Part shown: piece after piece, positions 9,616 through 17,016 of the stretch | Numbering within the stretch: position 1 is the first letter of the stretch | How the letters are laid out: every line of letters begins with the position of its first letter | NCBI GenBank assembly: GCA_021737275.1 | Contig: JAIPEE010000032.1 | Coordinates: forward strand, 1 to 47,903 | DNA from: Desulfobacterales bacterium | GTDB lineage: Bacteria > Desulfobacterota > Desulfobacteria > Desulfobacterales > JAIPEE01 | Direction: 5' to 3' | DNA length: 47,903 nucleotides | Position numbers and translations under genes: made by a program | Notes under the pieces: model-generated | What the model was told of the DNA's origin: nothing | Database searches by the model: none | What the model saw: only the letters and a program-made list of their open reading frames with translations

Positions 9616-9631
9616 TGCATCTTTCACACCA
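9616..9631 (-). promoter_or_regulatory. Possible sigma-54 promoter of the minor-pilin operon
   Basis: On the minus strand the sequence TGGTGTGAAAGATGCA has GG and GC separated by exactly ten bases, the invariant core of a sigma-54 promoter (consensus TGGCAC-N5-TTGCA). The -24 half is only partly matched. It lies about 60 bases before the fimT-like start codon. The two short-pilin genes on the other strand also have sigma-54 sites, which makes a shared RpoN regulon plausible. Confidence 0.4.
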
Positions 9632-9758
9632 GATAATGAAAAAAGACCCCCACAACACTTTTACACACTAATATTATAGCGTTACGCAACATACACGATC
9701 TATGAAATAAAAAGAAAGAACCCTATTTTGTTAATAATGTTCATAGTTGGACCACTTG

Positions 9759-9779
9759 ATTGTAAATATTTTTTACAAT
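9759..9779. promoter_or_regulatory. Inverted repeat in the divergent intergenic region
   Basis: ATTGTAAA (9759-9766) and TTTACAAT (9772-9779) are perfect 8-base arms around a 5-base spacer. The site lies between the minor-pilin operon (minus) and the small secreted-protein gene (plus), about 40 bases upstream of the latter's predicted -35. It could be an operator for a dimeric regulator. The rest of 9556-9866 is AT-rich and shows no gene. Confidence 0.35.
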
Positions 9780-9819
9780 AACCTTACGAAGAGTATTCAC
9801 TGCCAAGTCTCTTCTTAAC

Positions 9820-9848
9820 TTGACTCATTATTATGATATCTCTATTAT
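9820..9848 (+). promoter_or_regulatory. Sigma-70 type promoter upstream of small secreted-protein gene
   Basis: TTGACT (9820-9825) and TATTAT (9843-9848) are separated by exactly 17 bases, a good vegetative promoter. The expected transcription start is near 9855, about a dozen bases before the miniature element at 9867. That element would therefore form most of the 5' leader of the gene at 10077. Confidence 0.5.
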
Positions 9849-9866
9849 ATAAATGATGTCAACTTT

Positions 9867-10042
9867 GATAAACTCGTATTTATGCCCGTAGTTTGGGTGA
9901 AAACTTCGATTTCCGATGGATAAGTAAAAAGCTTCATATTGGAGGCGTGCAATTTTTCTATCATTTCGGCGTACATACGGTACGTCGTAATGATAGAAAA
10001 ATTGTAACAACGAACAAGATGAAGAATTTTTACGACGCCATC
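9867..10042 (+). repeat. MITE-like element, copy D (176 bp)
   Basis: Complete miniature element with ends GATAAACTCGTA and TACGACGCCATC. It carries the 21-bp module TTTATGCCCGTAGTTTGGGTG at the first variable site and none at the second; its length is exactly the 155-bp copy plus 21. The central arms TTTTTCTATCATTTCGGCGT and ACGTCGTAATGATAGAAAAA form a long hairpin whose sequence differs from the other copies on both arms at once. Flanking bases CAACTTT and AAAGTTG are inverted rather than directly repeated, so no clean target duplication is seen. Confidence 0.85.
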
Positions 10043-10076
10043 AAAGTTGTTTTTCTTCAAAATGAAGGGGCTTAAT

Positions 10077-10412
10077 ATGTTATCACTACTCAGACAGGCA
10101 GGAATAATTTTATCTACGATACTCTTTCTCTCCTCTCAGGCGTATGCAATTAACTATCCCACCCTCAGCAATCAGGACCTTTACGAGTTGAAAGGGGCAA
10201 TCAAAAACGCACCTGAAGCAGAACAGAAATCATATCAGAAAGAATGGCAACTTCGACTTACCAAAATGACCGAAGAAGAGAGAAAACATTACACTTCAGA
10301 GACTGAAGCGGATAAAGTTCCCCAGGCACCAATCAAGCAGGGAAGAGGCTACGACAGCCAGGGGCAGGGAGTGATTATTTATGGTGGTCCGCCATCAGGC
10401 CCAGGGAATTAA
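10077..10412 (+). CDS. Small secreted protein of unknown function
   Basis: I do not recognise the family. About 111 residues. The ATG at 10077 follows GAAGGGG; a longer frame upstream runs into the miniature element. Residues 1-25 are a signal peptide (LLRQAGIILSTILFLSSQAYA). The mature part is highly charged and probably helical (LYELKGAIKNAPEAEQKSYQ, LTKMTEEERKHY) and ends in a Gly/Pro-rich tail (GGPPSGPGN). It lies alone between the minor-pilin operon and the pilins, so a periplasmic or envelope role linked to pili is possible but unproven. Confidence 0.7.
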   Translation: MLSLLRQAGIILSTILFLSSQAYAINYPTLSNQDLYELKGAIKNAPEAEQKSYQKEWQLRLTKMTEEERKHYTSETEADKVPQAPIKQGRGYDSQGQGVIIYGGPPSGPGN

Positions 10413-10531
10413 GACCCACCCTCGTATCAACCCAATTACAATTAGTGACCGCATATCATACAGTTTCCACTGTTGAGGCCCACAGCCCTGCCTTTTTTCT
10501 TGGCACGCCCTCTGGAGTAGAGCCAAAGACT

Positions 10532-10601
10532 GACAACAAAAGACACTCCCACAGGTTTCATTCTTTTTTAACCTTATGAAATATTTGATCAAGAGCAGAC
10601 A
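10532..10601 (+). promoter_or_regulatory. GACA/TGTC boxes upstream of orphan pilin
   Basis: GACA (TGTC on the other strand) occurs at 10532, 10542 and 10598, i.e. 132, 122 and 66 bases before the sigma-54 site at 10664. Pseudomonas PilR binds repeated TGTC-core sites upstream of pilA. The first two are one helical turn apart. Four-base motifs are common, so this is suggestive only. Confidence 0.25.
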
Positions 10602-10663
10602 ATAAAAAGATAAGCACAGGAAACAAAACAACAAAAGTAAACAACTACGCAGGACATCCTTTT

Positions 10664-10679
10664 TGGCATATATTTTGCT
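10664..10679 (+). promoter_or_regulatory. Sigma-54 promoter of orphan short pilin
   Basis: TGGCATATATTTTGCT matches the consensus TGGCAC-N5-TTGCW except at one base, with the required ten bases between GG and GC. It lies about 75 bases before the pilin ATG. The intergenic stretch 10413-10663 otherwise shows no gene. Confidence 0.7.
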
Positions 10680-10752
10680 AGCCAAAGCGGTATACTTCTT
10701 TTTTTTAACTTATCCCAGGAAAAATATCATTCTAAGAAATATTGTGAAACTA

Positions 10753-10965
10753 ATGCAGAAAAAGAGAAACGAAAATGGTTTCACTCTGGTCGAACTGATG
10801 ATCGTTGTTGCTATCATCGGTATACTGGCTGCTATTGCTATTCCACAGCTGAGTTTATATCGTTCAAAGGCCTTCAATTCTACTGCTGTTAGTGATGTTA
10901 AGGTTTTCAAAACATGCCTAGAAAGCTACTACTCTGAAAACCAGGCATACATCAAGAACAATTAA
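10753..10965 (+). CDS. Short type IVa pilin, PilA-N-like (orphan copy)
   Basis: 70-residue prepilin. Leader MQKKRNENG, cleavage before Phe, then FTLVELMIVVAIIGILAAIA and IPQLSLYRSKAFNSTAVSDV. The mature chain is 61 residues, the length of Geobacter PilA-N. Aromatic positions 27 and 57 (Tyr), 32 and 43 (Phe) and 50-51 (Tyr-Tyr) partly match that protein; residue 24 is Leu instead of Phe and Cys is at 46. The ATG at 10753 lacks a strong ribosome site; GTG at 10744 is an alternative. Unlike the pilin at 11602, no PilA-C partner follows. Under its own sigma-54 promoter. Confidence 0.85.
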   Translation: MQKKRNENGFTLVELMIVVAIIGILAAIAIPQLSLYRSKAFNSTAVSDVKVFKTCLESYYSENQAYIKNN

Positions 10966-11371
10966 TACACTCATACAATTACAATAACAAAGAGACCATT
11001 CACGAATAAAACTTCCCGTTGCTTTTCTCCATTCCCCCTTTTTAATTCCGTTCATAGAGCAACTGTTTCCTGTAATCGACCGGAGACTTGGCTGAACGTC
11101 GAAAACTGCTTCAGAAAAAGTGCCACAAGCTTATGAATGAAAGATTCATCCAATTCAAACACCCATAACGTTACCATTACCATTGCCTTTATTTCGGCGA
11201 CATTTTACTCCCGAGCAGATTGAACCACCACAGCTCTTAAGAGCCAACATCAATGACGATAACCTTGCAGTACCTCTAAACAAATGATAGCCCAGATTTT
11301 TTCAGGTGTTCTGTTACAATATTGCGTATTAACAAATCTACAAATCCCTAATCTTTAAAAAAAGAGATTCA

Positions 11372-11400
11372 CGCGGTGACAATTTTTGTCACCGCGTTTT
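11372..11400 (+). terminator. Strong hairpin with short T-tract between the pilins
   Basis: CGCGGTGACAA (11372-11382) and TTGTCACCGCG (11386-11396) are perfect 11-base arms around a 3-base loop, followed by TTTT. It has the shape of a Rho-independent terminator that would isolate the orphan pilin transcript from the pilA-N/pilA-C operon. It also embeds two of the TGTC boxes, so it may instead or additionally be part of an activator-binding region. Confidence 0.6.
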
Positions 11401-11431
11401 GGCAAACTGACAAAAGCCGACAAAAAATGTC
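11378..11431 (+). promoter_or_regulatory. Cluster of five TGTC/GACA boxes, possible PilR sites
   Basis: GACA or TGTC cores occur at 11378, 11387, 11409, 11419 and 11428, with spacings of 9, 22, 10 and 9 bases, so close to one helical turn. They lie about 100-155 bases upstream of the sigma-54 promoter at 11533, a usual distance for an enhancer-binding protein. Pseudomonas PilR recognises tandem TGTC-core sites before pilA. Assignment to PilR is by analogy; no pilR gene is in the window. Confidence 0.45.
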
Positions 11432-11532
11432 ACTTCCCCCAAAACTATACTTCTTAAAAATATAAGGCAACAACGAGTTAACCATCTATAAAACAGCGCA
11501 AATAAGAAAAATAAAGACACCGATAACATTAT

Positions 11533-11548
11533 TGGCACAGACTATGCA
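11533..11548 (+). promoter_or_regulatory. Sigma-54 promoter of pilA-N/pilA-C
   Basis: TGGCACAGACTATGCA matches TGGCAC-R-N4-TTGCW with one change (A for T at the start of the -12 half) and correct ten-base GG-GC spacing. It lies 54 bases before the pilA-N start codon, which is preceded by GGAGGAG at 11591-11597. Confidence 0.75.
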
Positions 11549-11601
11549 AAGAAGTGTTTGAAGACATACTTTTTTTATCAACTTTTTACTGGAGGAGTAT
11601 C

Positions 11602-11838
11602 ATGTTAAAAAAAATCAGGAAATCACTACAAAACAAGGACAACGAAAAAGGTTTTACCTTGATTGAGCTGATGATTGTTGTTGCCATCATCGGGATATTA
11701 GCTGCTATTGCCATCCCACAGTTTGCTTCATTCCGTGTAAAAGCTTTCAACTCTGCAGCGTCTTCTGATGTGAAAAACATCAAGACATCGTTGGAAAGTT
11801 TTTATTCTGATCATCAATCTTATATCGAAAACGCATAA
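11602..11838 (+). CDS. pilA: Short type IVa major pilin PilA-N
   Basis: 78-residue prepilin started at the ATG after GGAGGAG. Leader ends NDNEKG; the mature chain begins FTLIELMIVVAIIGILAAIA, continues IPQFASFRVKAFNSAASSDV and is 61 residues. Length, helix sequence and aromatics (Phe1, Phe24, Phe27, Phe32, Phe50, Tyr51, Tyr57) closely parallel Geobacter sulfurreducens PilA-N. In that family a single short helix is completed by a separate PilA-C protein, encoded here 28 bases downstream. Glu5 of the mature protein, needed for assembly, is present. Conductive-pilus claims for such proteins are disputed; sequence alone cannot settle function. Confidence 0.92.
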   Translation: MLKKIRKSLQNKDNEKGFTLIELMIVVAIIGILAAIAIPQFASFRVKAFNSAASSDVKNIKTSLESFYSDHQSYIENA

Positions 11839-11866
11839 TATTCCCTCAACGACAAAAGGTGGCCAC

Positions 11867-12268
11867 ATGAAAAAACTAATTATTATCACATTATTAACGT
11901 TTGTATTTTCTCCATTAACTCAAGCTTTTGCAGGTTCTGTTGCGGAAGTATTAGCACCCGGTGTAGGGGCAAAAATTGGATTTAACGCATCAACCAACGT
12001 TGATCTCCTTTACGGTAACGAGAGTTTTGTTGCTCCAGCATCACCACAAGCCTACGTCGTAATGGCCAAACACATTGCTGGAAACAAGGTGATAGCCACG
12101 ACATCCATGTCGAATTTAGTCCAAAGTAACACAGTAGAGGACTGCAAAGGTTTGGACACTCTTGCGTGTATAGGTCTTGCTGACCTAACCGCTACATTGC
12201 TCAATGCTGATGACAACGGAAATGACAATATAGATGGACTTATTACTGCTGGCTGGGAAGAATTATAA
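11867..12268 (+). CDS. PilA-C-like secreted partner of the short pilin
   Basis: 133 residues, ATG after AAGGTGG. An N-terminal Sec signal (KKLIIITLLTFVFSPLTQAF, cleavage about AFA/GS) is followed by a Gly/Asn/Ala-rich, probably beta-rich domain: GVGAKIGFNASTNVDLLYGN, then AYVVMAKHIAGNKVIATTSM. Two cysteines (EDCKGLDTLACIG) could form a disulfide. Position directly after pilA-N, size and signal peptide match Geobacter PilA-C (also called Spc), which forms the globular half of a two-chain pilin. The assignment rests mainly on context plus this pattern. Confidence 0.75.
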   Translation: MKKLIIITLLTFVFSPLTQAFAGSVAEVLAPGVGAKIGFNASTNVDLLYGNESFVAPASPQAYVVMAKHIAGNKVIATTSMSNLVQSNTVEDCKGLDTLACIGLADLTATLLNADDNGNDNIDGLITAGWEEL

Positions 12269-12322
12269 TTCCAGGTCAAATCGGATTGTTCAGATTACAA
12301 ACGAGAAATTTTCTCTTCTATA

Positions 12323-13132
12323 GTGTCTAGCTCGTTAGTATACATAGCCCTTACAACTGCCAGAGGAGGCCTGCGAAATCGCCTCTTCCTGGCAGTTTTT
12401 TTTATGGGTTGCCTTATGTTAATCGGGCTCCAATTCTTTGCCGGTCTTTCCATGCGCCAACCTTACCAGGTGTCCATGGCATACAACCTTGCGGCAATCA
12501 ATGTTATGGGGGTACTCTTAACACTTTTTCTCGGGGTTAATCTTATTTGTCGTGATGTTGACTCCAGAGTCATTCAACCCACTCTTGCCCAACCCATCAA
12601 ACGTAGCATATACATTCTAGGCCAGTTTCTGGGGCTTTTCTGCCTGATTTTTATAATTATAAGTTGCCTGGGCATCTGTGGAGCGGTTGGTCTCTACCTT
12701 GTTGAATACTTCCATCCCAATATGGGATCGTTTAGCTGGTTAAAATATCTGTGGGCTGTCAGTTCACAGATCCTTGGATTGTCTCTTTTAGGGGCGTTAA
12801 CAATCTTCTTCACATCTTTTGCCAGCTCATCAATCCTCCCTTTTTTGCTCAGTTGTGGAATATATGCCATTGGCTTGACCGTCAAGGCTACAAAAGAGTT
12901 CCTTGAGACGCCATATGGCCAGCAAAACTTCACCCCAGTGGTAAAAAAGACTATTGCTGTGGCCTATTACACCATGCCCAATTTTTCTTTTTTCAGCATA
13001 AACCAACAGGCTGTTTACAATCTCCCCATCCAGCCATATCAGATATTTTTCATTATCATTTACTGGTTTCTTTACTGTTCCACTTTACTCTGTGCGGCAA
13101 GCCTTCTTTTTAACCGTCGCGACATCATATGA
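12323..13132 (+). CDS. ABC-2 type permease of pilus-linked ABC system
   Basis: 269 residues with about six membrane helices (for example FLAVFFMGCLMLIGLQFFAG; GVLLTLFLGVNLICRDVDSR; QILGLSLLGALTIFFTSFAS). The NLICRDVDSRVIQPTLAQPI loop is typical of NatB/ABC2-membrane permeases. It starts at GTG without an obvious ribosome site, 54 bases after the PilA-C-like gene. ATGA overlap with the next gene shows coupling. By position after a pilin and beside an ATPase and a TPR-like protein it parallels Myxococcus PilI of the PilGHI system required for pilus formation; direct orthology is not proven. Confidence 0.8.
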   Translation: MSSSLVYIALTTARGGLRNRLFLAVFFMGCLMLIGLQFFAGLSMRQPYQVSMAYNLAAINVMGVLLTLFLGVNLICRDVDSRVIQPTLAQPIKRSIYILGQFLGLFCLIFIIISCLGICGAVGLYLVEYFHPNMGSFSWLKYLWAVSSQILGLSLLGALTIFFTSFASSSILPFLLSCGIYAIGLTVKATKEFLETPYGQQNFTPVVKKTIAVAYYTMPNFSFFSINQQAVYNLPIQPYQIFFIIIYWFLYCSTLLCAASLLFNRRDII

Positions 13133-13965
13133 ATCGATCCTTTGGTACTTTTCTTCTTATTATCCTGTCTTTTGTTCCTTTCTGGTATTTTTTCAACCAG
13201 TTCCAGTCCCGTAAGCCCCTTCCGGTTCTACCACCTCAATCCCTCCCTGCTCCAGCACTGAAAATTGTATCAGGAGGGCACAATGAGGTAGCCGCCCAAA
13301 ATCTGTATTTTAAAACTATGTTTTACAATGAACTGCGAGCAGAAGAAGGAAACCACCAAATTGATCACGAAACCACAGTGAATCTGCTTGATATCACCAA
13401 TCAGCTCGACCCATACAATGCAGACTGCTATTACTATGGACAGGCCCTGCTGGCCGAGCAACCCGACTTTGTCCGTCCATTGAACACAATCCTCCTTCGC
13501 AGCATGAAAAACCGCTCATGGGATCATTACCCACCCTGGTTTTTAGGAAGCAACTATTACTACACTCTGCAGGACAAAAAAATGGCCGGTATATACTTTT
13601 CCGAAGCAGCAAAACGAAGGCCGGACATAGCATTTTTCGCCACTTTTGCCGCACGGTCTCTCCATGAAGGAGCTGAGACCGAGATGGCCGTCAAGGTTCT
13701 TCGTGAAATGTTACATGATGCGAAATCGCCCCTGGTTGCAGAACCAATAAAAAACAGATTGCTTGCCTTTGAAACCGTTCTCTTTCTCCGTCAGGCGCTT
13801 GAGCGCTATAGCAAACAGTTCAAAAAACCTGCACAAAGGCTTGAGGATTTAGTGAATGATCACATCCTCAAGGATATCCCTCCAGACCCATATGGGGGCC
13901 ATTTCTATCTTGACAAAGACGGAGCCGTCCAGACCACCAGTAACTATGCTATGAAACAAAAATGA
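13129..13965 (+). CDS. Membrane-anchored TPR-like protein (PilG-like position)
   Basis: 278 residues. N-terminal signal anchor (GTFLLIILSFVPFWYFFNQF), then a mainly helical region with repeat character: LDPYNADCYYYGQALLAEQP, WFLGSNYYYTLQDKKMAGIY, FATFAARSLHEGAETEMAVK. The C terminus holds IPPDPYGGHFYLDKDG, a short motif also seen at the ends of GspG pseudopilins and of some TPR proteins. Overlaps both neighbours by ATGA, so it is made together with the permease and the ATPase. It probably presents a periplasmic scaffold to the ABC system; the exact role is unknown. Confidence 0.65.
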   Translation: MNRSFGTFLLIILSFVPFWYFFNQFQSRKPLPVLPPQSLPAPALKIVSGGHNEVAAQNLYFKTMFYNELRAEEGNHQIDHETTVNLLDITNQLDPYNADCYYYGQALLAEQPDFVRPLNTILLRSMKNRSWDHYPPWFLGSNYYYTLQDKKMAGIYFSEAAKRRPDIAFFATFAARSLHEGAETEMAVKVLREMLHDAKSPLVAEPIKNRLLAFETVLFLRQALERYSKQFKKPAQRLEDLVNDHILKDIPPDPYGGHFYLDKDGAVQTTSNYAMKQK

Positions 13966-14906
13966 ACCCAATAATAGATATACAAACACTCGGAAAAACC
14001 TTTCGCGGAAAAAAGAGAGACACATCCGTTGTAGCAATAAAGGATCTGAGCCTTCAGGTCAAACCCGGAAAGATCTTTGGCTTCGTGGGACCAAATGGTG
14101 CCGGGAAGAGTACTACTATCAAAATACTCCTTGGTTTCATCAAAGCAGATCATGGCACAGCAACCCTATGCAATATGCCGGTAAAATCAGAACAATGCCG
14201 TAACCGTGTTGGCTATCTTCCAGAAAATCCTGTTTTCCATGACTTCTTGACAACCAAGGAAGTATTGGAAACAACTGCAGTACTTCGGGGGGTCGCAAAA
14301 CAGCATATTACAAAGGAGGTAACGGATTTACTTGAAAAAGTAGAACTCCGAGAGAGCTCCAATCGACCAATCCGCGGCTTTTCCAAAGGAATGACTCAAA
14401 GACTTGGAATTGCCAACGCCCTCGTTGGAGATCCTGACCTGCTCATCCTTGACGAACCCATGTCAGGACTAGACCCTCTTGGCCGCAATCTTGTCCGCGA
14501 ATTAATGCTTGAGCAACGTGAGAAGGGAAAAACTATCTTTTTCAGCTCTCATATCCTTCATGATGTTGAAACCATATGCGATGAGGTGGGAATTTTGTTA
14601 CAGGGAGAGCTCAAATTTCAAGGAAAACTTGCTACAATTACCAACCAACAGGCAGGCAGCTTTGTCTTACAATTTAAATCTGAAAAGAAATACCCTGATC
14701 TGGCGATCTTTTTAGAAAAACATCAACTCTCACTCAACAGCATCACTGCAGATATTTTTGAGCTCACCGTTCCACAAAAGGCTCTCTCCGAAATATTAAC
14801 ATCTTTAATCGACCTGCAGTGTCAGATTGTCAACCTGCAACAGCATCACCCCTCCCTTGAGAACTTCTTCATGAAGCTGGTAAATGATAATGAAAAGATC
14901 ATCTAA
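13962..14906 (+). CDS. ABC transporter ATPase (PilH-like position)
   Basis: 314 residues. Walker A GPNGAGKST (about 43-51), Q-loop region YLPENP, signature FSKGMTQR, Walker B LLILDEP followed by the D-loop SGLD, and switch His in SSHILHD. The C-terminal 90 residues form a regulatory tail typical of the NatA/CcmA class. It energises the permease encoded two genes upstream. Its last 8 bases overlap the convergent STT3 gene. The set resembles Myxococcus PilH with PilG/PilI; the transported molecule is unknown. Confidence 0.9.
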   Translation: MNPIIDIQTLGKTFRGKKRDTSVVAIKDLSLQVKPGKIFGFVGPNGAGKSTTIKILLGFIKADHGTATLCNMPVKSEQCRNRVGYLPENPVFHDFLTTKEVLETTAVLRGVAKQHITKEVTDLLEKVELRESSNRPIRGFSKGMTQRLGIANALVGDPDLLILDEPMSGLDPLGRNLVRELMLEQREKGKTIFFSSHILHDVETICDEVGILLQGELKFQGKLATITNQQAGSFVLQFKSEKKYPDLAIFLEKHQLSLNSITADIFELTVPQKALSEILTSLIDLQCQIVNLQQHHPSLENFFMKLVNDNEKII

Positions 14907-17016
14907 CCTGCCAGACCTGTGCATTAAAGTTATCCAGAAAAAAAGGTGTGAAATATCCATTTTCATGATCAGAACGAATAAAAAGACGATTAAAAATAGA
15001 ATTCCACAAAATTTCATCCATTAAAACTGCAGTTCTCAGTTTTCTCTGCACAAACATGATATCTTCTCCATCAGAAAATGTTCGCCTTGTGGTTTCAGTA
15101 CCATCCTGGTCATAGATTTCAGATAACTGCTGCGTATATTCACCCCTAGATAATTGCCCCGATTGAAAATCAACATGCTTACCCCATATCGTACGGAAAT
15201 CATTTTCTCCTAACAAAATATCGGTAAACAAGCTGTAACTTGTATGTATCCCTTCCTGTTTACCAATATCCCAAGTACCATACCAATACCACCAATATGC
15301 AGACGGCAGCATTCGCCGATGTAAAAAGAGAAAAACAGGATCCTGATTACTAGGAAAGAAAAATGCAAACCAGTCTATAGGGTCCAGGCCCTTTCCTTGA
15401 TTATGACTGACCGGTAACTGTTTGCACAAATCAGTTACACTTAACGGCTCTGCAGACAAAATTTCTCTTATTTTTTCTAGCGCATCACTTTCACTAAGCC
15501 CGGTGCGTCTCCGAAACTCCCCAATTCCTGTCTGTCCTCTTACTACAAAAAACTTCATGAAATTGGCAGCAAGCCTTGGATCATCCTGGGCCAACGGCCA
15601 ATAAAGAAAATGGGACAACCTACCGGAATGGATAGCCCCATCACTGATTGTGGCCCTTTGAGCCCAGTAATTAATAAGATATCCTTTTCCCCAGGTTGAC
15701 CAGATCACAGCATTATCAGGGGTGTTCTTTTTTACCTGCACCAGCGCATGAACATCATTACGTTTAATAAAAGGCCAGGTAGTGATATTATAGGTGGAAT
15801 GAAAATGGTAGGAAACAGTCAGCAGAAAAAAGATCAATACTGCTAATAATCGAAATGACCTTTTCCCTGAGTTCCAGAACTCTGCGAGAAAAAACCCAAG
15901 TCCTAACGCTAGAACAGGCACCAGAAAGACCAGGAAACGACTGGCATAAAATATCCCCAGGAAACCAATTAAAGCAGGTACAGCAAGAATAATACAATCT
16001 CTTCTACGCTTAATAAGTAAGCCCAGCAGACCACTCAAAGATAAAATAAAGATATAAACAGTATTCGTCGTATGTTTTATAATTTTCTGAAAATCAAACT
16101 GTTGCTGCTCTGATATACTTGTACCAATATTTGGATATGTGGAATCTGCCACTTTAGAAATATAAGTAAACTTGGAGTACATTTGATTGAAAATCTCAAC
16201 ATAAAACGCAAGCCCCTTACTCACTAACAGATAAATGGCTATGCCAGACAGAACTGCATAAAAAACATACCCTTCCTTACGGGATGGTCGATAATAACAC
16301 CCTAGCACCATGAACAAATACGTACACGACATCACCAAGACAACAGCAGGGGCCTGATCCCACCACATATACAAAGTAAAAGTCGATAACAGCGCACAGA
16401 AAAAATGTAACATCCTCTGACTGAGACGCTTTGATATCGCGAACCCATAGTAAAACAGGCCAATACAAAGCACCAGGGTTACATTCAAACAATCTGTATC
16501 GAAAAAACCGATCCTGCTTCTCAAGACATAACTATAGGCAAGAACGGTAAAAACAGCCGCCGAACATCCCATAAATCTGCCATTGAAGGTTTTTCCAAAA
16601 AAATATACTGGAAAGATAATCATGGTTCCGAGGAAAACCGGCAGCATCGCACCAACCCAGTTCAATGACAACCCGGTCAATCGTACAATACTGGCCGCCA
16701 ACCATGAGAAAAGTGGAGGAATGGAAGGACGCAACGGATGATCTGGAACACCTCGCATTTCATTAACAGTGTTATAGGTGCCATCCAACAAATCCTGACT
16801 TAACGAAAGATAATAATACCCATCAACAGAGGTAAGCAGCGGCTCACCGCTATAAAATGCACGATCTGGCTGCTCCAGCCAATTTGGCAGATAATCTAAC
16901 CTTACAGTGACTGCCAGGCAAAAAATTGCAATGAGCAGAATTGACGGCCAAAGATTAGAAAAAGAAATAGTATTAAAACAATTGGTTTTTATCTTTATGG
17001 AACTTTTTTCTGCCAT
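14899..17016 (-). CDS. STT3/PglB-type oligosaccharyltransferase with divergent WWD motif
   Basis: 705 residues, about a dozen membrane helices then a soluble C-terminal domain, the architecture and size of STT3/PglB. The first acidic motif is at Asp65 (SVDGYYYL), the DXD-like FFDTD at 171-175, and SISEQ at 299-303 equals the TIxE/SVSE loop. Arg359 in YASRFLVFLVPVLA fits the conserved RF motif. The sequon-reading WWDYG motif is replaced by WSTWG (438-442). It should move a lipid-linked glycan to a periplasmic protein, perhaps pilin, given the adjacent pilus genes. The altered motif suggests changed acceptor choice; an O-linked or other transfer cannot be excluded. Confidence 0.85.
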   Translation of the reverse strand: MAEKSSIKIKTNCFNTISFSNLWPSILLIAIFCLAVTVRLDYLPNWLEQPDRAFYSGEPLLTSVDGYYYLSLSQDLLDGTYNTVNEMRGVPDHPLRPSIPPLFSWLAASIVRLTGLSLNWVGAMLPVFLGTMIIFPVYFFGKTFNGRFMGCSAAVFTVLAYSYVLRSRIGFFDTDCLNVTLVLCIGLFYYGFAISKRLSQRMLHFFCALLSTFTLYMWWDQAPAVVLVMSCTYLFMVLGCYYRPSRKEGYVFYAVLSGIAIYLLVSKGLAFYVEIFNQMYSKFTYISKVADSTYPNIGTSISEQQQFDFQKIIKHTTNTVYIFILSLSGLLGLLIKRRRDCIILAVPALIGFLGIFYASRFLVFLVPVLALGLGFFLAEFWNSGKRSFRLLAVLIFFLLTVSYHFHSTYNITTWPFIKRNDVHALVQVKKNTPDNAVIWSTWGKGYLINYWAQRATISDGAIHSGRLSHFLYWPLAQDDPRLAANFMKFFVVRGQTGIGEFRRRTGLSESDALEKIREILSAEPLSVTDLCKQLPVSHNQGKGLDPIDWFAFFFPSNQDPVFLFLHRRMLPSAYWWYWYGTWDIGKQEGIHTSYSLFTDILLGENDFRTIWGKHVDFQSGQLSRGEYTQQLSEIYDQDGTETTRRTFSDGEDIMFVQRKLRTAVLMDEILWNSIFNRLFIRSDHENGYFTPFFLDNFNAQVWQVR

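Larger units (their letters stand above)
10966..11532. other. Non-coding stretch between the two pilin genes
   Basis: About 570 bases without a convincing gene. It contains a strong hairpin at 11372-11396 and the five TGTC/GACA boxes at 11378-11431, described separately. A frame of about 48 codons runs through 11135-11287 without resemblance to anything I know and without a ribosome site. The length is large enough to have once held a PilA-C-like gene for the orphan pilin, but no remnant is recognisable. Confidence 0.6.

Noticed and set aside
11135-11287. About 48 open codons between the pilins
   Set aside because: Short, no start with ribosome site, no resemblance to PilA-C or any protein I know.
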